NCBI GenBank assembly: GCA_964408455.1
Contig: CAYOZN010000007.1
Location: 62,001 to 126,000 of the forward strand
Source: CAYOZN01 sp964408455
GTDB lineage: Bacteria; Planctomycetota; Phycisphaerae; UBA1845; UTPLA1
DNA length: 64,000 bases
Direction of reading: 5' to 3'
The notes under the pieces were generated by a model. The model did no database searches, was not told where the DNA came from, and saw only the letters and a program-made list of their open reading frames with translations. Within the stretch, counting starts at the first letter, position 1; the number at the start of each line of letters is the position of its first letter. This document shows, piece by piece, positions 17,424 through 25,626 of the stretch. A program made the position numbers and the translations under genes.

Positions 17424-18527
17424 TCACGTCTTGATCCCATCCACCAGCACCACCGCAATCGGCACAAACACCAGCACCGGCAGCCACGGCGCCAGTGCCG
17501 GCGATACGCCCAGCGGCGTCAGGTCAATGCTCTGGCACATGAACGTGAACACGTAACACAGACCGCACATCAATAGCGCCTTCCCCCCCAGCACGATGAT
17601 GGATGGCCGCTCCCGGTTCAGAAAAAAGGGAATCCCCAGGCATAGTAGCGTCATGTTCACGATGACCGTCGTCAGCCGCGTGTGCTTCACCTTGATGAAC
17701 TCGGCCGCCCCCTGGTCGCCGGCCTGCGCCTGGAGCCGGTTCAGATCGGGCAGGCTCAGAAAATTCGTCCACTGCGACGACTGCTGAAGCGCCATCTCCC
17801 GCGGCGTGATCGAGCTCACGTATTCCATCACCTGCTGCCGCCCCGTTGGTCCGCCGCCTTCGCCCGGCAGGGCCCCCGGCCGCACGTGAAAGCCGTTCTT
17901 CAGCAGCCAGCGCTTCGTCTCCTCGTCCCAGCGCGCCTGGTCGGCGCGGATCACGCCAATCAGTTCGTCCTCCTCGTTCCGCTCGATGATGATCACCTGC
18001 CGCATCTCGCGCGCCCGCGGGCTGAACATCGATGCGGATATCAGCGCGTTGTTCCGCGACGGATCGCGCATGAACCAGATGGCGTAGGTATTTCGCCCCT
18101 CGATATCGCCGTGCTTGCGTGCCAGCTTTGCCGCGAAGCGCGGGATGACGAATTCCTGATCGATGAACCACAGCGCATTCATCGACAGGCCCGCCAGCAG
18201 GATCGGCGCCGCCACGCGATACAGCGACGTGCCCGACGACAGGATGGCCGTCAGCTCGTTTGTGCGATGTAGCCGCCCGAGCGTGAAGCAGGCCGCCATC
18301 AGCGTGATGACGCCGGCAAGCTGCGCGAAATAGACGAACAGGTTGTGCCCGTAATAGTCGACGACCTTCGCGGCGATCTGCGCCGTCGTCTCTCCCGGCA
18401 CCTTGCTGAACTCGTCCAGGTTCACGAACAGGTCGAGAATGATATACAGCCCCACCAGAACGCCGATGGCGATCAGGTAGTTCACCAGGAACGCGCCCAG
18501 GATGTACCGATCCAGAATCTTGAACAT
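17424..18527 (-). CDS. lptG: LptF/LptG family permease (LptG-like)
   Basis: 367 aa. N-terminal FKILDRYILGAFLVNYL and three early helices, then LAGVITLMAACFTLGRLHRTNEL and ILSSGTSLYRV, are hallmarks of YjgP/YjgQ permeases. A periplasmic beta-jellyroll middle and three C-terminal helices complete the fold. LptF and LptG pair with the LptB ATPase to pull lipopolysaccharide from the inner membrane toward LptC/LptA. The second paralogue follows at 18647 on the same strand, separated by a G-rich repeat. Which one corresponds to LptG is my judgement from length. Confidence 0.85.
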   Translation of the reverse strand: MFKILDRYILGAFLVNYLIAIGVLVGLYIILDLFVNLDEFSKVPGETTAQIAAKVVDYYGHNLFVYFAQLAGVITLMAACFTLGRLHRTNELTAILSSGTSLYRVAAPILLAGLSMNALWFIDQEFVIPRFAAKLARKHGDIEGRNTYAIWFMRDPSRNNALISASMFSPRAREMRQVIIIERNEEDELIGVIRADQARWDEETKRWLLKNGFHVRPGALPGEGGGPTGRQQVMEYVSSITPREMALQQSSQWTNFLSLPDLNRLQAQAGDQGAAEFIKVKHTRLTTVIVNMTLLCLGIPFFLNRERPSIIVLGGKALLMCGLCYVFTFMCQSIDLTPLGVSPALAPWLPVLVFVPIAVVLVDGIKT

Positions 18528-18540
18528 GCGCGCTCGTACC

Positions 18541-18646
18541 CTTACGCCCTTGTCCTGTATCCCAAACCCCTTGCCCCTTATCCCTTGCTTCTTGCCCCTT
18601 ATCCCTAATCCCTTACCCCTTATCCCTTACCCCTTGCTTTCTACCC
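18541..18646. repeat. Telomere-like heptamer array between lptF and lptG
   Basis: About 100 bp of irregular CCCTTAT, CCCTTAC and CCCTAAT-type units. On the transcribed (minus) strand it is a run of AGGGATAAGGGGTAAGGG-like sequence with more than ten G-tracts of three or four, able in principle to form G-quadruplexes in the lptF-lptG mRNA or DNA. No gene or promoter is visible in it. Confidence 0.85.
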
Positions 18647-20305
18647 CTATCTCCTCAACACCCTGAACGCCACAACCCACGTCGCCACATACATGAACAC
18701 CGTCGCCCCCCACATCACCATCAGCCCCACGTCCGCCTGGTTCGGACGGTCCGCAAGGTTCCTGCCCACGATGCTCGCGATAATCACGATCAGCAGCGGC
18801 ACGCAACTGATGCCGAACGCCGTCAGCACCTGGCCGCCCCGCACGATAATGCCTAGCAGCGCCCCCAGCAGCACCACCGCGACCGTCACCAGCGAGTACG
18901 ACGAACGGAAGTGAATTTCGCCAAGCACCTCCGACTTGTACCGTTGCACGCGCTCGGCGACCTTTTGCCGCGCCCGCTCCTGCTTTTCGTACAGCGGCAG
19001 CTCCAGCGAGTCGTCGTAAAGTGACGCCACGTTCTGATCGAAGGCGCCGAATCGCTTCATCATGTCGGGCTGATCGTGGAAATCGACGCGCGGCAGCACC
19101 TCTTTAGGCTTGCGCACGACGCTGTCATCCGGCCCGGCAGGCTCGCGGCGCACGGCCACGTCCTCGAACAGCTCGATCTCGATGTGCGGTCGCTCTCGAT
19201 CCAACCCGCTGCGCAGCGAGATCAGCGCTCGTTTGGCCGTATAGACGTCGTTCACCCCCGGCCGGTCCGCATGACTGACCGTCGCAGTCACATCCTGCAA
19301 CGTTACCCGGCCGTCCTCCGGATCGGTGATGAACTGTAGCGCCACGATTTTGATCTGATTCTGCGGCGAGACAAAGGTGTACGTGCCGGTGCCGGTGGCC
19401 GGGTCCATCGCCTCGCGTAGCGATTCGTTCAGAAAGAAGGACATCATTTCACGGCGCATGCCGTGCATCAGGTCCTGTATCTCGGGAATCGCGCCCGGAT
19501 CGTCGCTGAATTCCCGCAGCCGGGCCAGCGTCTCGAATTTGATCTTCCGCCGGATCGGCATCGGCACGTCGATCGGACCCAGCGTCTGGTCCGCCGACTC
19601 CAGGTACTGGTGCCGGCTGGCGTCGTATGTCCGCACCTGCCGCAATTCCACCGTCACCCGCGGCGTAGCACGAGAGATGTCAAAATCGATGATCGTCTCC
19701 GCCGCCGTTCCCAGCCGGGCCAGCTCCTGAGCGTCGATCTCGATGAACGACACCCCCTTCAGCAGGAGATACGTGTGCCCCGTGTCCGCCGCTCCTTCCA
19801 GCTGCGACGGCCGCACCGTCTCGCAATGCTCGGCCGCGATGCGATACTTGCCGTACGTCAGCGCCTTGCCCTTCAGAAACTGGCCGATCACGATCGACGG
19901 CAGGTCCCGCCGCGTGATTGCCTCGATCTCGCCCGTCAGGTAGGGGATGAGATAGTTCCACGAAAAGTAGGTTGAACCCGTCACCAACAGGCCCAGCGCG
20001 AACGGCATCAGCAAAAGCCTGTGAATATTGATCCCGGCCGCGCTGCACGCCAGGATCTCATTATCGTTGGCCGCCCGGCCATAAGTGATCGTCGCGCTGA
20101 ACAGCGCCGCCACCGGCAGGATCAGCGTGATCGCCACCGGCGTCAGGTAGATGAAGATGCGGGCCATCTCCCGCGCCCCGATCCCCTCCGCCTGAAACAT
20201 GTTCGCCACGCCGCCGCCCATGACGATCAGCAGCGTCAACGTCGTCGCCGTCATCAGGAACGTCTTCAGCAGCTCGCGGGCAAAATATCCGTGCAGTGTC
20301 CACAT
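18647..20305 (-). CDS. lptF: LptF/LptG family permease (LptF-like, enlarged periplasmic domain)
   Basis: 552 aa, longer than the usual ~360. The N-terminus WTLHGYFARELLKTFLMTA and ITYGRAANDNEILACSAAGI match the conserved LptF/G core: the second helix region, then the helix after the ANDNE motif. The three C-terminal helices are present. The extra ~180 residues lie in the periplasmic middle part (about 150-440). It is upstream of lptG on the same strand and probably cotranscribed with it across the repeat array. Role: inner-membrane subunit of the LPS extraction transporter. Confidence 0.85.
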   Translation of the reverse strand: MWTLHGYFARELLKTFLMTATTLTLLIVMGGGVANMFQAEGIGAREMARIFIYLTPVAITLILPVAALFSATITYGRAANDNEILACSAAGINIHRLLLMPFALGLLVTGSTYFSWNYLIPYLTGEIEAITRRDLPSIVIGQFLKGKALTYGKYRIAAEHCETVRPSQLEGAADTGHTYLLLKGVSFIEIDAQELARLGTAAETIIDFDISRATPRVTVELRQVRTYDASRHQYLESADQTLGPIDVPMPIRRKIKFETLARLREFSDDPGAIPEIQDLMHGMRREMMSFFLNESLREAMDPATGTGTYTFVSPQNQIKIVALQFITDPEDGRVTLQDVTATVSHADRPGVNDVYTAKRALISLRSGLDRERPHIEIELFEDVAVRREPAGPDDSVVRKPKEVLPRVDFHDQPDMMKRFGAFDQNVASLYDDSLELPLYEKQERARQKVAERVQRYKSEVLGEIHFRSSYSLVTVAVVLLGALLGIIVRGGQVLTAFGISCVPLLIVIIASIVGRNLADRPNQADVGLMVMWGATVFMYVATWVVAFRVLRR

Positions 20306-20804
20306 GCAGCATGTCTCGAACCGGGCCGTATTCGGCTCTGCTTCGGCCGGGTCTGCCGTCCGATGCCCCGTGCCAGCCCCACGCCGCGCACCCTGGAATC
20401 ACGGCATCGAATGGCGGGCGCCTGAAAACTCCCGAAACATCAGCTTGCGCTGACCGATAGGAACGGTGAGCGGCCGCGAGCCTTCCTCGCGTAGAGCACG
20501 GTCGGCAGTCCCGGGCAACGTCAGCGACGATCGGCCAGTCTAGCGCGACACGGTCCACCGTCAAGCAATCGCCGGCGCAGGTCGAATACGCCGCCTGCTG
20601 CGGCATTTATTCTTGACGGCGCTTATAAACATTGGTGAGATAAAAGGTTCTTTCTGCCCGCCGGCATGGCCGATTTGCCGTGAAGGGGCGACGCGGCCCG
20701 TGGGGCCAGGATGCGGCATCGCTGGAATACCGGCCTGATATCCAGCTTGACCGAGCATTGGGGAAAAAGGGGCCGTATCCGACCGGAGCGCGAGGAACGC
20801 ACGA
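20306..20804. other. Divergent intergenic region between lptF and speA
   Basis: About 500 bp with no credible gene. A TTGACG at 20612-20617 near an AT-rich TGAGATAAAA could be part of a promoter for speA but the spacing is ambiguous. I see no riboswitch-like structure or repeat. The speA ribosome site GAGGA is at 20792-20796. Confidence 0.4.
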
Positions 20805-22742
20805 ATGGCGAACGTCTTGAAAAACACCCCCATCGGTGGTGATGTCCTTCACAAGTGGAGCATCGCCGACTCGATGGATCTCTACAACGTCCGGCAGTGG
20901 GGGGCCGGCTTTTTCGGAATCAACGAAAAAGGCAACGTCGTCGTTTCCCCCCGCGGCGTCGATGGTCCACGGTTCGACCTGAAGGACCTGGTCGACGAAT
21001 TGCGCGAACGCGGCATCGGCCTGCCCATTCTCATTCGCTTTTCGGACATCCTCCGTACCCGCATCAGGCAGCTCAACGACGCCTTCGCCTCCGCCATGAA
21101 GGAGCACGAGTATCAGGGCGCCTACATGGGTGTCTATCCCATCAAGGTCAACCAGCAGCGCCACGTCGTCGAGGAAATCGTCCACTACGGCGAGCCATTC
21201 CGCTTCGGCCTCGAGGCCGGCTCCAAGCCCGAACTCCTCGCCGTCCTCGCCGTCCTCGAATCGCCCGAGCCCCTCATCATCTGCAACGGCTACAAGGACG
21301 AGGAATACATCGATCTCGCCCTCTGGGGCATGAAGCTCGGCAAAAAAGTCATCATCGTCATCGAAGAGCTGAGCGAGCTCGCGCGCGTCCTCAAGCGCGC
21401 CGCCGCCCTCGACGTGCGACCCTACATCGGCTTCCGCACCAAGCTCTCCGCCAAGGGCTCGGGCCGATGGCAGGAGTCCGGCGGCGTCAAGTCCAAGTTC
21501 GGTCTCTCCGTCGTCGAAATCCTCAAGTGCGTCGAGATTTTGCGCCAGGCCGATATGCTCGACTGCCTGGTGCTTACGCACTTCCACCTCGGCAGCCAGA
21601 TCACCAATATCCGCTCCATCAAGGACGCCCTTGCCGAGTCGACGCGCATCTACCTCGAACTCGCCAAGCTGGGCGCCAAGCTCGGCTACTTCGATGTCGG
21701 CGGCGGCATGGCCGTCGACTACGACGGCAGCTCGTCCACCTTCTCCTCCAGCGCCAACTATTCCATGAGCGAGTACGTCTCCGACGTGGTCCACGCCATC
21801 GGCGAAGCCTGCAACTCCGCCGATCTGCCGCATCCCGTCATCGTCACCGAGTGCGGTCGCGCCATCACCGCCCACCACTCCGCGCTCATCTTCAACGTCC
21901 TCGGCGTCACCGAGATGCAGCAGAACCCCGTGCCCCAGTCCCTGCCCGATGAAACGCACAGCGTCCTGCACAACCTGCTCGAAACGCACGACTCCATCAC
22001 CATCAAGAACTTCCAGGAGGCCTATCACGACGCCCTCGCCCTGCGCGACGAGGCCATGAGCCTGTTTAAGCTCGGCTATCTCACGCTTGAAGACTGCGGC
22101 GTCATGGAGTCCATCTTCTGGTCCTGCTGCCGCAAGATCGTCCGCCTGATGAAGGAGCGCGAATACGTCCCCGACGAATTGCAGGGCCTTGAAAGCCAGC
22201 TCGCCGCCACGTACGCCTGCAATTTCTCCATCTTCCAGTCCGTCCCCGACTGCTGGGCCGTCGGCCAGCTCCTGCCCATCATGCCGATCCACCGCCTCAA
22301 CGAGGAGCCCACCTGCCGCGCGACGCTGGCCGACATCACCTGCGACTCGGACGGCAAGATCGACAAGTTCATCGACCTGCGTGACGTCAAGACGGCACTC
22401 GAGCTCCACACCGTCAACGGCGAGGACTACTGCCTGGGCATCTTCATGACCGGCGCCTACCAGGAAATCCTCGGCGACATGCACAATCTCTTCGGCGATA
22501 CCAACGCCATTCACGTCAGCATCAAGGAGGATGGCCAGTACTTCATCGACCACGTCGTCGACGGCGACACCGTCAACGAAGTCCTGCAATACGTGCAGTT
22601 CTCGCCCGAGGCCCTCATCGCCCGCCTCCGCCGCGACGTCGAACGCGCCCTCCGCGAAAAGCGCATCTCCTTCCGCGAATCCGCGGAATTCCTCCGCAGC
22701 TACGAAGAAGGCCTCAAGGGCTACACCTACCTCGAAGGCTGA
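20805..22742 (+). CDS. speA: Biosynthetic arginine decarboxylase
   Basis: 645 aa, full family length. It carries the PLP-binding GVYPIKVNQQRHVVEEI segment with its Lys, then GLEAGSKPEL, LTHFHLGSQITNI, YFDVGGGMAVDYDG and VTECGRAITAHHSAL, all characteristic of SpeA (alanine racemase-like barrel followed by a beta domain). It converts arginine to agmatine, the first step of polyamine synthesis by the agmatine route; no agmatinase or agmatine deiminase gene is in view. GAGGA is 8 bp before the ATG. Flanked downstream by palindromic repeats. Confidence 0.97.
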   Translation: MANVLKNTPIGGDVLHKWSIADSMDLYNVRQWGAGFFGINEKGNVVVSPRGVDGPRFDLKDLVDELRERGIGLPILIRFSDILRTRIRQLNDAFASAMKEHEYQGAYMGVYPIKVNQQRHVVEEIVHYGEPFRFGLEAGSKPELLAVLAVLESPEPLIICNGYKDEEYIDLALWGMKLGKKVIIVIEELSELARVLKRAAALDVRPYIGFRTKLSAKGSGRWQESGGVKSKFGLSVVEILKCVEILRQADMLDCLVLTHFHLGSQITNIRSIKDALAESTRIYLELAKLGAKLGYFDVGGGMAVDYDGSSSTFSSSANYSMSEYVSDVVHAIGEACNSADLPHPVIVTECGRAITAHHSALIFNVLGVTEMQQNPVPQSLPDETHSVLHNLLETHDSITIKNFQEAYHDALALRDEAMSLFKLGYLTLEDCGVMESIFWSCCRKIVRLMKEREYVPDELQGLESQLAATYACNFSIFQSVPDCWAVGQLLPIMPIHRLNEEPTCRATLADITCDSDGKIDKFIDLRDVKTALELHTVNGEDYCLGIFMTGAYQEILGDMHNLFGDTNAIHVSIKEDGQYFIDHVVDGDTVNEVLQYVQFSPEALIARLRRDVERALREKRISFRESAEFLRSYEEGLKGYTYLEG

Positions 22743-22751
22743 CCAATTCGC

Positions 22752-22875
22752 TGTGGCACCGCGAATGTCCGGCGCTGTGGCACCGGTTTCCAACCGGTGA
22801 ATGCCCGCCCGTGTGCCACTGCTTCAAGCAGTGCGAACACCAGCGGCCGTCCATGTGCCGTGTGCCACTGCGCTA
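22752..22875. repeat. Cluster of GTGGCACCGG and GTGCCACTGC palindromic repeats
   Basis: Clear hairpins are CACCGGTT-tcc-AACCGGTG (22781-22799) and CACTGCTT-c-AAGCAGTG (22817-22833), each preceded by GTGGCA/GTGTGC. Further partial copies flank them. The first family recurs inside murJ (56827-56970) and at 60777; the second recurs twice at 37768-37831. They fill the gap between the convergent speA and CvpA-like genes. Confidence 0.85.
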
Positions 22876-22881
22876 GCCCGG

Positions 22882-23793
22882 CTACCCCCGCAGCTGCCCC
22901 GCCGCCTCCCGCACCTGCCGCATCGTCTCCGGGTCCGCCGCCTTCAGCATCTCCTCCACCTTCGCCCGCAGCGCCGGGTCCAGCCCGCTCAAGTCCAGCC
23001 GCCCGTCCGCCGCACCGTCCAGCAGCTTCTTCAACGCCGGCACCTCGTGAAACGGGTTCGCATCCCGCACGATCGGCTTCAGCGGCGTCGCGTCGATCTC
23101 CGCCCCCAGCTGCAGGATCCGCTCCGCCAGCACATACTGCCCGCTCCCCGCCGGCACGCTCGGGCTGAACACCACCCGCGTCGCCTGCGGCTCCAGCGCC
23201 GCCACGCTCCAGCACAGCGCCAGCACGAAGACCGCCCCCTCCGCCAGCCCCACCCCCGTCCCGACGAATCGATCCGTCGCCCGCGCCAGCGGCCGCTTCA
23301 GGATGAACCGCTCCCGCAGATATTTCACCACGCGCCCCGACACCGCAAACACCGCCACCGCTGCGATCACGCACGATGCCACCTGCGTGACACCGCCCGG
23401 CGTCACCCCCAGCCGCTGCACCAGCCCGTCCGCAAAGTCCGGCCGCGACGCCAGCAGCACGATCGTCCCCAGCCCCACCGGCAGCATCACGATCTTGCGA
23501 AAGCCCCCGCGCCACAGCCCGTGCAGGCCCCCGGCCCCCAGCATCAGCGACCCCATCTCCCCCAGCAGAAACCCCTGCCGGTCGCTCAGCCACCAGCCCG
23601 CACCGCTCAGCCCCGCGATCAGCAGCATCGCCAGCCACGGCAGCGGCCCGCGCTTCGATTCCATGCGAAATGCGCTCTCCCGCCGGCCCGGCGCCGTCGC
23701 CCGCCCCCGGCGTGCCGGCACCGCGGCATGCCGCGAAGGGCTGTGCGTGTCGAACGGTGTCGAGCGTATGACCGGGGGCTTGGACGTGAACAT
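22882..23793 (-). CDS. CvpA-like membrane protein
   Basis: From the ATG at 23793 (GAGGAG about 8 bp upstream) the product is 303 aa. Four to five hydrophobic helices span about residues 50-190. VVKYLRERFILKRPLARATDRFVGTGVGLAEG resembles the end of the CvpA/colicin V production fold, with its conserved helix and Gly-rich turn before the last membrane helix. A soluble C-terminal tail is rich in Leu/Ala helices. The family is linked to envelope integrity and colicin V export but its biochemistry is unclear. Moderate confidence because the N-terminal half matches weakly. Confidence 0.6.
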   Translation of the reverse strand: MFTSKPPVIRSTPFDTHSPSRHAAVPARRGRATAPGRRESAFRMESKRGPLPWLAMLLIAGLSGAGWWLSDRQGFLLGEMGSLMLGAGGLHGLWRGGFRKIVMLPVGLGTIVLLASRPDFADGLVQRLGVTPGGVTQVASCVIAAVAVFAVSGRVVKYLRERFILKRPLARATDRFVGTGVGLAEGAVFVLALCWSVAALEPQATRVVFSPSVPAGSGQYVLAERILQLGAEIDATPLKPIVRDANPFHEVPALKKLLDGAADGRLDLSGLDPALRAKVEEMLKAADPETMRQVREAAGQLRG

Positions 23794-24154
23794 CGCATCA
23801 CTCCTCTTCAGCAATCGCGGCGCCATCCAGCGCATGCATGTGGCACCGGCAGGTCGCCGTCATCGGCGCAGCCATCGCGCGAAATGCGCCCGACACGCGC
23901 GGCTCGCCCGTGCAGATCGCGCCAGGCATCCCGCCCGTGGCCAGACCGGCCCCGAACCCTGCACCATCTGCGCTGGAACGCGGGTATTCTCTCCTCTATT
24001 CTTACCATTTATCGGTTGGCCCGGCTGCTCGAAATATTCGCCCGTTTTCTAAAGAAAGCAGGGTGCCAACGCAGCGTTTTCCGACCCGAAAGGCCCGCAT
24101 CCTCCGCGGAGGGGCCCCAAACACCCGGCCGGGCAAACGTTCTCGGAGCCAATA

Positions 24155-24410
24155 TCCGCGAGCCGGGCGACAACCATCGCGAGCCGGGTGTGGACGTTCG
24201 CGAACCGGGCGCCAAGCAATCGCGAGCCGGGCCGTGTCGGCCCGGTGCCCGTCCGATTTCGAGCGGACGCCGCAACACGCCCGAACCCTCGCGAGCCAGT
24301 GCTTCGCGAGCCGGGCCGTCAATCACTCGCGAGCCGGGCCGTGTCGGCCCGGTGCCCGTCCGGTTCGAGAATCGTATCGTCCCGGGGACCCCGCGTTCGG
24401 CACCGCCGCG
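24155..24410. repeat. Array of TCGCGAGCCGGGCCGTGTCG palindromic elements
   Basis: About seven copies of CGCGAGCCGGG occur in 250 bp. Two of them are full units in which GCCGGGCC-gtgt-GGCCCGG can fold; others are half units. They lie between the CvpA-like gene and the AIM24 gene and continue, in frame, inside the latter (24946-25110). The rest of the 702-bp gap (23794-24495) has no gene that I can support. Confidence 0.85.
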
Positions 24411-24495
24411 CCCCGATCCGCCCGTGACCAGGATGCGCACCGGAGACCCGCAAAACCCGGTCCGCACGACGCAAAACCCGAGAGGAGCCCACGCC

Positions 24496-25626
24496 ATGTC
24501 CAGCGACACAGGTTGGTACTACGCCGATGCCGGTCAGCCCGTCGGCCCCATGTCCCGGGCCGAGCTCATCGCCCGCCTCCCCTCCCTCCAGGGGCCAGAC
24601 ACCCTCGTCTACGGCCCCAACACCCCGGAGTGGACCCGCGCCCGCCACGTCTCCAGCCTCATGCAGCACGCCGGCGCCGCCGCCCCGCCGCCCCCCTCCA
24701 TGCGCGTCGCCGACGAGATCGACTACGAAATCTTCGGCGACGACATGCAGTTCGTCGAAGTCACCCTCGACCCACAGGAAGTGGTCATCGCCGAGGCCGG
24801 CGCCATGCTCTACATGACCCAGGGCATCCAGATGCAGACCGTCTTCGGCGATCCGTCCAAAAACACCGGCCTGCTCGGCAAGCTCTTCGACGCCGGCAAG
24901 CGCATGGTCACCGGCGAATCCCTCTTCCTCACCACCTTCGCCAACGCCCGCGAGCCGGCCCATCGCGAGCCGGACCGTGTCGGTCCGGGTAGCATGGGCG
25001 TCTCGCCCGTGTCTCGCGAGCCGGGCCGTGTCGGCCCGGACCATCGCGAGCCGGACCCTCGCGAGCCGCACCGTGTCGGTCCGGACCATGCCCGTCGCGC
25101 ATCCATGCAGGAAAAAGTCGCCTTCGCCTCCCCCTACCCCGGCAAGATCGTCCCGCTCCACCTCGACCAGCTCGGCATGGAGATCCTCTGCCAGAAGGCC
25201 GCCTTCCTCTGCGCCGCACGCGGCGTCCAGATCGGCATCGCCTTCCAGAAGAAGATCGGCGTCGGTCTCTTCGGCGGCGAGGGCTTCATCCTCCAGCGCA
25301 TCCAGGGCGACGGCATCGCCTTCGTCCACGCCGGCGGCACCATCGTCAAGCGCGACCTCGCCCCCGGCGAGAAGCTCCGCGTCGATACCGGCTGCCTCGT
25401 CGCCTTCCAGCCCTCCGTCGCCTACGACATCCAGCTCGCCGGCGGCATCAAGACCAGCCTCTTCGGCGGCGAAGGCCTCTTCCTCGCCAGCCTCACCGGC
25501 CCCGGCAGCGTCTGGCTCCAGTCCCTCCCCTTCTCCCGCCTCGCCGGCCGCATCGCCGGCACCTTCGCCAAAGGCAAGGGCGAAGGCTCGATCCTGGGCG
25601 GGCTGGGGAATCTCTTTGAGCAGTGA
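24496..25626 (+). CDS. GYF_2 + AIM24 (TIGR00266) family protein with in-frame repeat insertion
   Basis: 376 aa, starting at an ATG with AGGAG 8 bp upstream. Residues 5-55 (GWYYADAGQPVGPMSRAEL) are a GYF_2 domain. From about residue 75 it is an AIM24-type beta-sandwich, with VVIAEAGAMLYMTQGI, GLLGKLFDAGKRMVTGESLF, ILQRIQGDG and LAPGEKLRVDTGCLVAF. The family is widespread but functionally obscure. Residues 151-205 (24946-25110) are encoded by palindromic repeat DNA inserted between LFLTTFAN and KVAFASPYPGK, which are adjacent or joined by a short loop in relatives. The frame is kept, so the gene may still work. Confidence 0.85.
   Translation: MSSDTGWYYADAGQPVGPMSRAELIARLPSLQGPDTLVYGPNTPEWTRARHVSSLMQHAGAAAPPPPSMRVADEIDYEIFGDDMQFVEVTLDPQEVVIAEAGAMLYMTQGIQMQTVFGDPSKNTGLLGKLFDAGKRMVTGESLFLTTFANAREPAHREPDRVGPGSMGVSPVSREPGRVGPDHREPDPREPHRVGPDHARRASMQEKVAFASPYPGKIVPLHLDQLGMEILCQKAAFLCAARGVQIGIAFQKKIGVGLFGGEGFILQRIQGDGIAFVHAGGTIVKRDLAPGEKLRVDTGCLVAFQPSVAYDIQLAGGIKTSLFGGEGLFLASLTGPGSVWLQSLPFSRLAGRIAGTFAKGKGEGSILGGLGNLFEQ
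24946..25110 (+). repeat. In-frame insertion of CGCGAGCCGG palindromic elements in the AIM24 gene
   Basis: 165 bp (55 codons, no stop) made of about five CGCGAGCCGG units, several with the GGACCGTGTCGGTCC or GGGCCGTGTCGGCCC palindrome, plus one GGGCGTCTCGCCC hairpin. It encodes a low-complexity peptide of repeated REP, DRVGPD and REPGRVGP motifs. It is the same element as in the upstream array. Confidence 0.88.

Noticed and set aside
20600..20650. Clear promoter for speA
   Set aside because: TTGACG is present but spacing to an AT-rich hexamer is either 5 or 17-21 bp with poor matches, so it is only mentioned in the intergenic entry.
20607..22793. A 728-codon open frame on the minus strand opposite speA
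   Set aside because: It is the mirror of speA codon bias at high GC. Its sequence is Gly/Val/Asp-rich without motifs, and speA on the other strand is unmistakable.
24155..24410. Tandem-repeat protein gene upstream of AIM24
   Set aside because: Frames through the array change reading content at each unit and lack a start with a ribosome site; the palindromic units fit a DNA repeat better.
22801..24495. In-frame 565-codon extension upstream of the AIM24 gene
   Set aside because: Made of intergenic repeats and antisense CvpA sequence; the ribosome site and GYF_2 domain fix the start at 24496.
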